DNA of 64,000 nt from the NCBI GenBank assembly GCA_017590115.1, contig JAGGNK010011225.1, forward strand, positions 4,527,161 to 4,591,160, given 5' to 3'. The DNA is from Montifringilla adamsi. Its lineage: Eukaryota > Chordata > Aves > Passeriformes > Passeridae. This document shows, piece by piece, positions 1 through 12,031 of the stretch. Within the stretch, counting starts at the first letter, position 1. The number at the start of each line of letters is the position of its first letter. Below the pieces are notes generated by a model. It did not search any database, was not told the DNA's origin, and saw only the letters and a program-made list of their open reading frames with translations. The position numbers were made by a program, and so were the translations under genes.

Positions 1-184
1 ATACTGTATTAAAATCAAAATAACAACCCACGATGGAAAGCAGAATTTTCAAAGGAGATCCTTTCATCTTTAACATGGTCAGAAAAGCTTTATTTTATGA
101 CACCTAAGAACGTTTATCCAAATTCTGGAATTTTTGCTGTTATTTCCCTCAAATCTCAAATATCAGTATAAGCACGGATTTTAA

Positions 185-345
185 CCAAACTTGGCTGTGG
201 AGCTACTTAAGAACTGTCTGGATGCAATCCTGTGCTATGTGCTCTAGGATGACCCAGCTTGAGCACGGGAGATCAGACCAGATGAGTCCAATGGTGGTCC
301 CTTTGAATCTTACCCATTCTGTGATTCTGTGTTTCTGTGAGAGGT
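185..345 (+). mobile_element. CR1 LINE, 3' terminal fragment
   Basis: The stretch reads like the avian CR1 3' untranslated end: GTGCTCTAGGATGACCCAGC, then TTGAGCACGGG, GACCAGATGAGTCC and the closing ATTCTGTGATTCTGTG repeat. It is 5'-truncated, as most CR1 copies are. Recognised by eye from the consensus. Confidence 0.7.
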
Positions 346-3300
346 TTTGAATAAGACCTGCTCATGAAAATATCTAGAACTCAGAACTTCTGTGCCTTTA
401 AGTATGTGGAGATAGAGGTAAACAAAAAAAAAACCAAAAAAACCCAAACATGAAAAACCAAAAAAACCAAACACCAAGATGTGGCTTTGAGTACAGTATG
501 GTATGGGCAACCTGTATTTAAAACATTGTGATAGGCTGCTGAGGAGATCACAGAATTCCAGATTAGTCCACTGCGGTATTTAAATACTGTAATAATTACA
601 CTGGAGTGACTTGAAGCCATATATTTTCTAGAGAAAGACAAAACTCTTCTTGATACTTGTAATTCACAGGAAGAAAGTACAAAACCAGAAAAGATACAGT
701 GCTTGGCATTCTGAACTTCATATTCTGGAACATATCACACCACCTTGGGTGGAAGAAATTATTTGTATAAACCTACTTCACAGGTTATGGGCAATTACTG
801 TCTGCCATAGCCTTGGACAAAAAGATTGCTGTGACACCGAGTGGAACACTTCAAAATAGGATGACATATACAGAAGGGAGGAGTCAAAATACATATGCTC
901 CATGGTTGCAGGAGCTTTAACAGCATGTTTACTAAGATATAAAACTTGAAATCAAACAATACCAATATTGGAATATTGCTGCAGAAAACCCAGGAAACAT
1001 AAGAAATATTGTTGTCATTAGTAAATACATCATGGTTTAATTGCTTGCACAGTGAATTAATGTGATCTCGAATATTTTTTTAAACTGTAATATAATTGCT
1101 GTGACTTTACTGCTATTGTTATGTTCCAGTTCCAATGTTCATATATTTAAAAGTGATAGTATTAATAGTACTAGTTTACTTGTATATATGCCAGTGATAT
1201 TTCATACACAGTTATGCTTTCAAATGTTTTTATTAATGGTCTGAAATGCTAGACTGGGAGACAGAGATATCTAGGATGAAGACTGAACCACTGCTGGCAG
1301 AACATGACTCAAAACAGTCTAAGCCACAGTGGCATGAGAAACATTCTTTAAATAATCCAGAATCATACTATAAAGTGCAAAATTTAGCTGCCTACAGTTA
1401 ATCTAAACAGTCCGAGCAAAGCGGCCACTGAGGCAAAATTAGCGAATGATTAGATAGCAAAGCAGTTAAAAAGTCCTCTGGAAAAAAAAGTTGGAGAGAG
1501 ACATTGACAACTCACCACAATTTTTTTTTGGTACATTTTCCACAGAGATCTGAACATTTCAGAGTGAAAGCCAGACGGTGAAAAGATTAATGTAAAATCC
1601 TGGCTGCTTTTGCACGAATGAAGACACCAGCACTGGAAAGACAGCAAAACATAAGAAAAGACAATTAAAAATATGGAAGTATTTTACTATGTCTCAGAAA
1701 AAGAGGAACAAAAGCAAGATATATTTCTCTCTATATAAGCAGTTGTTTCAGCATTTGAAACATAAAATAGAAAAATGCAGCCAGTAATGATCTTGTGCAC
1801 ACTTTATCAGCTGCTGTTGCGCATTTCACAAGAAAATTCATCTCCGATGGGACATGTAAGATTCAGGTTACGACAACAGCATCACTTCATGTGCAGGCAG
1901 TTGATTTGTACATCTTTAACAAGAGGCTGAGGAGACTGCTGGAGGCTGTCTGGAGCTGGGAGTGTCTCAGTCTACTTCTCAGGGATTCCAGAGCTGCCAG
2001 GGCTGGGAGAGAGGCAACAAGCAGCTGGCAGTTTGTAACCCACACGGGCTGCACATCTGTAGAGCCTTACAGCTGTGTGGCAGGTTTATTCAGAACTGAA
2101 GGCTGCACACTTTTCATCAGCCTGCACTGCTTTCTACTTCTATTCACCCTGACTTCACAACTATCCTTGGGGCAGGCAGTCAGCCCAAACACTCATCACT
2201 TTTGCAGCCGGCCATACAGAACCTGAACTGTGCCTGTGGGAGTCAGTGTCACCTACAAGAGTTTCCCATGGTTTTGCCATTCTTCTGCAAAATATTCACA
2301 GCAGCTGGAAAATGGACAGCACAGGTTTCCAGAGCTTTTTGTGAAAACAAAGGGAGTCTGAATAGTTTTGTTGCATGAGAACATCTGAGCCCATTTGATT
2401 ATTGAGTCCTTCTTAGTCTCCAGTGTGCCTTGGATCTGACTGTGGTAAGCTTAGAGAAGGGTGTGATTCTGGACAAAACAGCAGGAGGAAATGAATGAAA
2501 ATAACTGTGGAAGTGAAATCCCAAGGAAGTCCCAAACCAGACATCTCCTTCCTCATGATTTGCAGACAGCGTGCTTCTGCTGTTCTGATTCACCAATAAT
2601 TATAACACTTCTCCCTTCCACAGTGTTGTTGTAGGAAAGCAAACATGTTTGCTGCTCCTTATGTTACTTGAGTTCTTCTGACTACTAATCAGTTCTAGAT
2701 GAGACAAAAAAAAATACAAGAACTGAAGCTTTGGGAAAGAAGAAATGGCACTTCTCATATTTCCTCCACTGCCTCATATTGTTTACTAACTGCATAACAG
2801 GGTCTGTTAAGAATCTGACAATATTATCTATATACAGAAGTCTTTATACTATGATTTATGTGATGCTAAATGTTTACAGCTAGAAATAGCAGAAATTAAA
2901 AAAAAAGATGATGATTGATCATTCTTGATAACTCAGCCATAAATCTACATCCCCAAATGTCGAGCAACAGAAGCAGAACTCTTAGTCAGTATGCCCTGCA
3001 CACAGACTGCAAGCACTACCAGCTTTAACACATGACTGAATGCTTAACCTGCATTAAGACCTTTCACCAAAATGCATTCATTTACAAGTAAAAAGTAAAA
3101 AAGTATAAAATACCTTTCTGGAAGATTTAATATTCTGATCTAAATATTATATGATGTTCTGTAAATTACCAGAAATAGTGAATTTGACAGATATTTTAGC
3201 ATGTGACGTAGGAAAAATGTTTCCCCCCATGCCCCCAAGAATACACAACGGAAAAAGAAAAATTAGCCAAATTTGTCAGCCGTCCCAATAGCTTTTGAAA

Positions 3301-5848
3301 GGTTTTAGGAGAACTTTCTTAATCTTTTCAGCAAATAAATATGTGCTCTTCCTTTAAAACATTCCCACCAGTGAAATATGAAACTGAAAGAATATAGATA
3401 AAAATCATTATTTTACCCTCAAGTAGTTGGCAGAAGTCCTTATTTTCTCTTTGAAAGCATTCCTGTGTTCATTCAACCTCTATATAATAGATAATGAATC
3501 AAAGAAATAAACTTCTGAAATTTAGAGAGATAAATATGACTTTCTTCCCCATACCTCATCACGCTTCAAAGATTAAATAGACAAATGCAGTGCATAACGA
3601 GCATCTTTATTTTTTATATGTGAGTTGCAGACAGCAAAAAAATGAGAGGGGAGGAAGGGACCAAAATACAGAACTTCTTTTGTCTGAATGTAAAATTCTG
3701 CTAGAATAAGAAGGAAAGACAAAAACTGTGGGTTTTTTCCTCTCTCCTCCAAGCTCTTCTGAAATAATGATGTCTAGCTTTGATGATTTTTGATTAAGAG
3801 TCTGTGATACACTGCTCCCCAGAATGTACTACAGTGACAGGTCGGCGCCCAGAAAGAAGACAGGTCTTTAGCTTGCCAGTAAAAAGATCCTCTTAATTAA
3901 AGATGTTTCTCTGTATTTTTATTATGCTTTTTTTTTTTTTAATAGAAAACATGTGGAATTGCTCTGTGCAGTATTTTGATATTGAATATTTGTAGCTTTT
4001 ATGCAATCATTACCTTATTTTTGTTTATATACATATTACAACTCAGCACATTTTTTAAAGAGGCAAGTATTTTCTTATTTATTCCTAAATAGAATAAAGC
4101 AATTTTTTTTCTAAAAATGAGGAAAATATATGCACTACATTTTGTTGTTCCTTCACTGTTCTCATAGATCTTTGTCATTCACTGCCCTAAACAAATCTGC
4201 CCTTTCCAAATCCATGAAAATAACCCCTTCACACTGCTGCATACATTTCAGCAATTTATTAGGCTGTCCTTATTTGTTTAACATTATCTCATTTGTTTGT
4301 CCTATAGGCTGTCAATTATTTTTAACTGTAGCCAGTCCAGTACATTGATTTAACCTCTTGAGTGTAAAGGCTTGAGATAATTTCTTTTCACAGAGAAACA
4401 AGGCTCTGCTGCTTCCAGTATTTGATGCCTATTTCATCTGAGGCAGATGCTTGGAGCCTGTGAGTAATGCTTCCTTTTACTTGAATGCTTTTAATTTAGC
4501 AGTCTTTCACAGTAGTTTAATTCATCCCAGCTAGTTAATGAACATTCATACCGTCAGCACAGATATAGTTTTCCTCTAAAAATCAGTAAAATGAATGTAA
4601 TATAAATGATTTCACCAACACTTGCTGGTAAGAGTCTTCAATGGAATTTGAAAATTACTTTGGGAGTGAGCCCATATTCAGAACCAATATAAAAAAGAAA
4701 GTTCTTTATAAGAAAACATATTAGTCAGCAAAATCTGAAACAAAAGGAGAAGGTTACAGACTAGAGGAAACTTTAAATAGTAAAATAATATTTGTTTTTA
4801 ATACATGCTGTTCAGTCTGCATGTGACAGTCTCACTTAGGTTATCTTCCACGAAAATTTTGAAATTTCCTATCCATTATAGAGTGTTCAGTTTTTTTTAA
4901 CTGAACATTGATGGTTGCCATATTTTTTCCAGCAATACAGCACAGCTCAATTTAAAACTCAATTTACTGAAGGATGGGTTATGCAAACAGCCTTTTGGGA
5001 AATAGGTTTTTTGAGCAGGGATGGAGGTCTTGGTGATCCCGAGGATGGGTGTTCTACCTCAAAGACGTCTGTGAACAAGCTCCCCACTGGGCAAGCACAA
5101 CTTCTCCTGGGAAATGCTTGCTGAATTTCAGAAAGAAGGACTTGGCAGTGCTCATTTATATATAATCACTAGGCCATTCTCTGAGGAATACCCCACTATC
5201 AAACACCTAAAATTATTCTACAAATTACAGTAAGACAAACAAAGAAAAGTTATTTGTGTGGTCTCCAAAGTGCTCTCATTTCTGCATCCATCAAAGTAAA
5301 CATCGTAACTGGAAACATCTCATGTTATTGGTGAAGTAAAGGGAGACAAAAAGCTACTTAAAGTGAGATTATAGATGAGACTTTTTCTCATTATATTGTT
5401 TCCACCTTTCACACTTCAGGGATTTCCAGTCTGCCCTGTGATATGCTAGAAAGAAATTCTCCCTGATAAGGAACACCATATTAGCTTTTTATAGCCAATG
5501 TCAGCTCTGCTATAGCTTCCAGACATGTAATCTTTCTTTATGAAACGAGCTGTTCTTCATTGTTCATGACATGGCTTTGCCCTGTTAAGTCAAGATTTGC
5601 CTGATATGACTTCTATGTTTTACACAAGTGCTGTGGCGAAGGAACAGACAACCAAAAGAGAAAGGATGGGTCTGGAGCAAAATACATGGCTATGCTGCCA
5701 TACTGCAGCTCATTAAATATCTTTCTGGTTTAAAATATGGTCTTGGTGCCAACATCTAACTAAGGTAACTTTGTGTTTCACTATCTGCAGCTAGCTGCAG
5801 TTAAAAATCATCATTAATTATCTGTCTTAAAATTGTGGTGTGATTGCA
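346..5848. other. Intergenic, AT-rich, no gene recognised
   Basis: About 5.5 kb with no recognisable exon or RNA gene. An A/C-rich stretch (419-478) may be a decayed poly(A) or simple repeat. A 143-codon open frame at 1,795-2,226 lies in a locally GC-richer patch, but its translation resembles no family I know and it has no supporting splice or promoter context. Confidence 0.6.
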
Positions 5849-7200
5849 ATAGAATAGAACAGGCTATTTCAGTTGGAAGGACCCACAGCAATCATCCAGT
5901 GCAACAGCCTGACTGCATTAGGGCTGACCAAAGTTTTAAAGCAGGTTATTAAGGGCACAGTCCAAATGCCTCTTAGACACTGACAGGCTTTGGGTTTTGA
6001 CCACCTGAGCAGGAAGCCTGTTCCAGTGTTTGACCACCCCCTCGGTAAAGAAATGCTTCTTAATGCCATCTGAACCTCTCCTTGTGCAGCTCTGATCCAT
6101 TGCCAGGAGTCCTATCACTGAATCCCGGGCACTTCCCTCTCCCCCTCCCTCACAGCAGGGAGCTGTAGAGAGCAATGGAATTACCACTCAGACTCCTTTT
6201 CTCCAAACTACACAAGCCCAAAGTCCTCAGCTGCTCTTCACTGGGCATTCCTTCCAGCCCTATCATCAGGTTTATTATCCTCCACTGGGAACATTCAGGG
6301 ACTTTTACAGCTTCTTAAGTGGTGGGGTCCAGCGCTGCACCCAGCACATGGGCTGAGGTTGCACCAGCACTGAACGCATCAGGATAATCATGTCTCTTGG
6401 CTGGCTGGTGATGCTGTGTGTGATGCTGCCCACTGAGGGGTTTGGGCTCTGTGCTGCCACAGAATGCACTGCTGACTCACACTGAGCTGCTGCTGCTGAC
6501 CAGCACCCTCAGATTTCCCCACAGGGCTGCTCTTCAGCCTCTCCTCTCCCAGTTTATAGCTGTGTCTGGTGTTACTCAGTCCTACGTGCAGGATCCAGCA
6601 CTTTGACTTCTTAAATTTTATCCCATTTATCATAGATAGTGTGTCAACCTACCTAGATCCTTCTGCAAGGTGTCTTGCCCCTTAAGACAGCCAAGGGAAC
6701 CTCTCATGAGCAAATGTGCTAATGGTGGATTCAAGTCCTGCTCCCAGGTTGCTCACAAGCGCACTGGGCAGAACTGGCTGAGAGTGGAACCCCGAGGAGC
6801 ACTGCTGGTGACCGAGTGCCACACGGGTGCAGCCCCATGCTCCACAACTCTGTCAGCATTGCCCTTCAACCAGCTCTTCATCCACACACTGTGCTCATCC
6901 CACAGCTAGATAATTTGTCCAGAAGGATGCTGTGAGGGACAAAAAAACTTATTAAAATCAGTAAAACTACATCCCCTGCCTTGTCTTCACCCACTAAGAC
7001 TTATCATAGAAAGATATAAAATTAGTTAGATATTTTTTCCTGTCATGAACCCATGTTGACTTTTATTGCTGATGGCTGGCTCAACACCACTCTTCTAAGC
7101 ACTCCATAATACATTCTTTGCAGCTGATGAACTGGTGAACCTAGACCTGCATTCAGAATTCCAATGGTGATGTCTTTTCAAGCTGGCAGCAAGAGCAAGT
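5849..7200 (-). mobile_element. CR1 LINE, long 5'-truncated copy (reverse transcriptase part to 3' end)
   Basis: On the minus strand this follows the CR1 consensus from the palm region of the reverse transcriptase to the 3' terminus. The + strand opens with the inverted 3' end (ATAGAATAGAAC, then GTTGGAAGGACCCACAG). It continues through CCTGTTCCAGTGTTTGACCA, TCTCCAAACTACACAAGCCC, GTCCAGCGCTGCACCCAGCA and TTTGTCCAGAAGGATGCTGT, all well-known CR1 landmarks. Many frameshifts and stops break the reading frame, so it is dead. The upper boundary is approximate because similarity fades after about 7,150. Confidence 0.85.
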
Positions 7201-9123
7201 CGATGAGTTATTCAGGCTTTTTCCACATCTCATTTCATAACACTAAATTGCAGTTTTTAACATATGCTTATCTCTGATTATTTAAAAAAAAAAAGGGAGG
7301 GAGGAGGAGCATATGGCTCCTATTTTTGCAGCTAATCAAACTAAGAAACTAAGCTAATCAAACTAAGAAGCCTGTGGACATACTGTAATGAAAAAGAATC
7401 TCAGGAGGACAAACAGAATGTTATACATGCACCACACTTCTGAAAGTTCAGTAGAAGTTAAAGATCTCACTCTACATGACTGAACCAGATGCAAAGTACT
7501 ATTAATTAAAAGGGAAACATAAGCTATCTTGATAGATCCAACATAGGGAATATGCATTGAAGGAGCATAAATGGTAAAACTCCTCTGAAACACAGATCCT
7601 AGTCTCATTTGTCCTTGATGGTGTTGTTGAGTTATAACTATGTGCTCATAAGTTTGGTTATTTATTCAAATAAAAGAAATCAAATTACATACAATTTTCT
7701 AATCATTACTCATCTTCTTTTACCTTGTTAAATTTCTACAGTGGGCATGAATTACATGAAGAGTTTAATGGTGGTATGATGTTACTGTTTTTCAAGTCTA
7801 TTTATTTGCTGGAGTTTTAATTCTTTCTATTTCTGGATTAACACTGTGTTATAAAAACAGATACTAGACTATTTCAAGATAATTGAGCTTTTTTTTTTTT
7901 TTTAATTCATGCTCCTGTACGGTACTTTGACTAAGAGCTGTCACATGCCATCTGTTAATTTCTTGATGTTGTGTACTGGCAGTTATTTGGAGGATTTAGA
8001 AGTTAAGATGTAAGACAAATTTTTAATATTTTCTACTTACTCAAGTCACAATTTCAGGTATTTCTTGTGTCTGCTTTATTGCATTTCTTGTGCATTTCTT
8101 GCTCAGCAGACACCCCTGTGCTGCAAAGTCATTTTGCTTATTTACATTTCCTTGACAGTGTTTAAAATGTCGTTTATTTTACACCACTGCTCTCCTGATA
8201 GAGCTCTTTGTGATAGTTCTGTCTTCTCAGGTTTAGGTTAACCTCTCACATGCAAGATAAAAGCTGAGCTGTGACTGCTTCTGTGAGGTTCTTCTGATCC
8301 TGCAGCTGTTTCATAAGCAGAATGTCAGTCAGGTGGGAGAAGGGAAAGAGGAGTATAAATTTTTGTTGTTGTTGCGAGGACATAAAACCATTTGTTCAGT
8401 TCAACAGTCTGTTACCAGCAGTCCCTGGCACTCGCCACATCAGATCACATGCATGGCTTGATTGATGCTTGATTGGGAAGAGCGGCTTTCAGGGCACCAC
8501 TTAAAAACAGCATCAGCAGTAGGAAAAAGCAGCTTTCAAACTCGTTCAGAGCTTACCTTCAGAACTAAAATAAGCGTTCTTGTTTTTTACTGCGTTGCTC
8601 ATATAAATGTACATGTATTCGAAATGTATGTTATGCAACAACATTATGCCCCTGTTAGGAAAATGGCCTAAGGGCTTAAACACAGCCAGAATACTTGCAT
8701 GGAAATCTCCCATAATCTGAAGAGAAAGTAATTACAATACTGTTAGGTTCATTTCAGAAGGACGTATCCCCTTGTGTGTTAGTCTATTCCCAGTACAGTT
8801 TTACAGTTTTTTGCAGCCTGGCTCTTCTACAGCAACACTGCATGAAATTCTTCTGGCTGGTCTCAATCATATGTTTGGAAATTAATTATTTTAAAGGAAA
8901 ATGAAGCTATCTTTAAAGAGAAATTTTAAGACGTAAAGGTCCCATTTTGCACCTACTGTTTCAGGTTTCAATATTTTATTTGACTTGACTTACAGTAGTT
9001 GCTAGAGAAATCTGCTATTTTAAAATAAACATTCCTCCTCAAAGCTTTATGAATTTGTACCCAGTATTCCTTTGGTCAACGGTATACTTTCTCTGCTGCA
9101 GAGCTTTCAGGGAAGAATCTCTG

Positions 9124-9126
<3 letters not shown>

Positions 9127-9167
<41 letters not shown>
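9127..9167. repeat. Poly(A) run, 41 bases
   Basis: Uninterrupted run of 41 A between CTGCAT and GTGCAGAG. No retroelement body was recognised immediately upstream on the + strand or downstream on the - strand, so its origin is unknown. Such runs are length-unstable and error-prone in assemblies. Confidence 0.95.
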
Positions 9168-9169
<2 letters not shown>

Positions 9170-10839
9170 GCAGAGTGCAGTTAATTTCTGCATGGGTATT
9201 TACAATAATTTCAGTATATTTTTGGTAGTTATTATATCATGACCAAACTAGTTAAACCAGTATTTTTTTACTTACAGTTACTCTTATGATTTTTCTTTCT
9301 TGCCATTATACATTTTATATCATTGCCAGAACCTACCCTGTTAAAAGATCCTTTTTGCTAGAAAAAAGAAGAAAAAAAAAAATAAAAAGACGTAATAAGA
9401 AATGAGTTATTGTGAGATTCAGGTTAACTTCTTGATCCCTTGGGGTAACTATGCTTGCAGTAGGCTTGCAGGTTTTGAATTACTGTTTTCAGAAGCACAG
9501 GCTGTTTTGCAGAAACCAGAGTATAATAATGAAGGACTGCACTTGAAGCATTACCAATGGTACAAGACAGGATGCTCTCCCCTTCCACCCAACCTGCTGA
9601 TAGTTGCTGCATGGTTCTTACCATGTGAAGCATGAACTTTATTTTGTTCTTTTTCCCCAGAGAATATCACTATGAAAACTTATTATTGTATCACCAGGTC
9701 TTGAAACTTTCTGCCACTTCTGGTGAACTGCAAACTGAGATACTAAATCTAAGAGAGAAAAAAAACACAAAGAGGTGTGCAAAATCTTTCTGCAGAAGTG
9801 GAAGCAAACTTTTGAGCATCACTTAAAAGATTTTAAATAAAAACCAAAAAATATTCAACAGCCTACTTGTGGAAGAAAAATCACATTTAATGAAAGATAT
9901 TTTTGATGCCTTGTCTTTATATAAATATGTTTAAAATATTTTCAAACAATAAATTCTGTGTACATACATGTTATATTTCCAAGCACCTGATGCCTCATAT
10001 TCTTTGGAAATCCTTATGAATTACTTTTGAAGACCACACGCTGACAAATGTGATTAAACCGTAGCTTTTGTTCTTTTATCAAGGCTTGTTTCACTGGCCT
10101 ATGGTTAATTTACTCTGCAGCCTCATGCAACTGCAAGCAATTATTGGTTTCCTCTGTGCACAGAACCATTGGAAGCAGCCTCATCTATTCCATTACTGGC
10201 ATAAAGCACTTTTGTACTTGTACTTATGTCACTCCTGACAGATGCCTGTCGATCCTGATCTGAAAGGACTTTAGCAATGAAGATTTTACACCCACTCTAT
10301 CCCACACTTCTGCTGTTCTTGGCAGTTAAATTCTTTCCTGAATATCTAATCAGAATATCCTCTGCAAAGGTCCACTACTTCTTGCTCTATTTGGACAAAG
10401 AAGAAGCTACAAATTTTGCTTGCTCTGACTCCAGTGAAGCTAATGAAAATAAAGAAAAAATTACAAAATTACTAAAAGTTATGAAGTAAATTAAATTCAG
10501 CAGAAGGTTGTGACAAGTAATCCTGTGCAGGAATGATCAACATCATGAAGATTGGATGGGATGAGTTGAAGTGTGTCCCTAGCAATTTTGCAGAAAAACA
10601 TACAAGAGACTATGGAGGATGATGAGAAGGCTGTGACATCACAGTGTCAGGGTAGTGTGAAAAGAGATAAACATCATTCTGGAAAGTATAAACAGACAGG
10701 CTATAAACAGGAAAGTATAAACATAAAGCCTAGACTAGCTTATTCTACTAGGAAAACTTTATTTTCCAGAAAGATGTAAAGCAATTAATGGAACTTTGAT
10801 CATAAAATGGAAAGCAGCTAAAGTGTTGTATATAGCACC

Positions 10840-10960
10840 TGAAAAGGTTAAACAAGCTGGGACTTCCTAGCTTAAAGAAGAGAAATCTTAAGAAGAAAAT
10901 GACAGCCTTCATCTCATAGATGAAATAGAAGCATAAAAATATATGATCATTTGAAGAGGT
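10840..10960 (+). mobile_element. Possible old CR1 remnant
   Basis: The piece from AACAAGCTGGGACTTCCTAG through AAAGAAGAGAAATC to GACAGCCTTCATCTCATAGA resembles the old-clade CR1 sense strand shortly before its 3' end (usually a lead-in to CTAGAGAAGAG and then an internal CAGTCTTCA). It is very diverged. Confidence 0.4.
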
Positions 10961-10998
10961 AGCAGTTGTTCTCTTATCTTTTTCTCACATATTTTGCA

Positions 10999-11370
10999 TC
11001 AGGCTTCAACCACAAAAGTGTTTTCTGGGAGTTGGTCACATGTCAGGAGCGTCAGGACAGAGGTTGACTTGCCATCCTGGACACACACATTGAACTGCTT
11101 TGAGGGTATCCTCAGCGCTGTCAAGACTTGGGTGAGTCCATCCTCGATTTCCTGCATCCATCTCCCCATGGACACACCCTGGTCTGGCCCCCTTGTGCCC
11201 TCAGGCATCTCCTGTGGCCTGCTCTGGATTCTGAAACCGGAATCCTTCAGTGGGTTGTTGTCAGCAGCACTGAGTCGTTGAATGGGCCATACTGACACGA
11301 GTGGTTCCATTATTTGTTGACTTGTTGTGTGCACAGTTTCTTTCTCTACAAAGCTGTGGCCCTGGCCCCA
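10999..11370 (-). other. Unidentified open frame, protein-like
   Basis: On the minus strand a frame of about 124 codons is open from just after a TAG (11,371-11,373) to a TGA just before ...VVEA. The first ATG codes for the Met of IMEPLVSVWPIQ (about 11,311). Parts read like real protein, for example GRWMQEIEDGLTQVLTALRI and TSVLTLLTCDQLPENTFVVE. The patch is GC-richer than its surroundings, and its ends fit no splice pattern I can prove. I do not recognise the family. It could be an old retrocopy, an exon of an unplaced gene, or part of an endogenous retroviral or DNA-transposon remnant. Confidence 0.3.
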
Positions 11371-11639
11371 CTAGGATGAGCAGCTTTTAATAACACTTCA
11401 GACGAAACAGAAACACTTCCTCAGTTTCCAACCAGATAAGTGAATACCATGTGCATTCTCACTGCATTGATACGAAAATCAGTGCCCAGCACATGTGCTG
11501 ATCATTGCAACACAAGAAGCTACTAAAAAATTATACAAAGACAAATTAAAATCAATTCTATGGAAACTAATATTGAAAAACTCTTTGAGACTTTCTGCAA
11601 TGTCAAATTGTCAAGAGACCTGCATTGCGTCCTCTCATT

Positions 11640-11805
11640 AAGAGTTTCTATATAGGGTCAGGGATTGGATATTCTTTCACTCTTTGTGTGTGGATTAGGA
11701 AAGGCATGAGGTAATATAGAATACCCTCAGGGTCCTGGCCATGTCCCTCCTGGCTACTGCAAAAATTAACCCTGCCCTGGCTGGAACCAGAACTCATAGG
11801 AGAAA
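11640..11805 (+). mobile_element. Possible avian LTR end fragment
   Basis: The stretch from AATACCCTCAGGGTCCTGGC through CCTCCTGGCTACTGC to AAAAATTAACCCTGCCCTGG and CTGGAACCAGAAC resembles the 3' portion of a common bird endogenous-retrovirus LTR family, recalled from general familiarity. Neither the full LTR nor a target duplication was found. Confidence 0.35.
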
Positions 11806-11979
11806 AATGCCCTCTATAACAGTAAGAAATGTAATTTTATACTTAGCTTGTTCTTTGTATTATTTCACTGTATCTAGAGCAGCCACCAATGAAATAAGGA
11901 AAAAAAATCTTTAATTTGGTAGAAGAAAGGAGTTATCATAAGGAGGCATTAGGGATTAATTTCAGTAATTAATTTTCAT

Positions 11980-12031
11980 ACTATTACCATAATTAATGAT
12001 AGCTAACTATTACCATAACTAATGATGGCTT
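11980..12031. repeat. 26-base tandem duplication
   Basis: Two adjacent 26-base units begin ACTATTACCATAA and differ at three positions, which suggests an old local duplication. No function is suggested. Confidence 0.85.
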
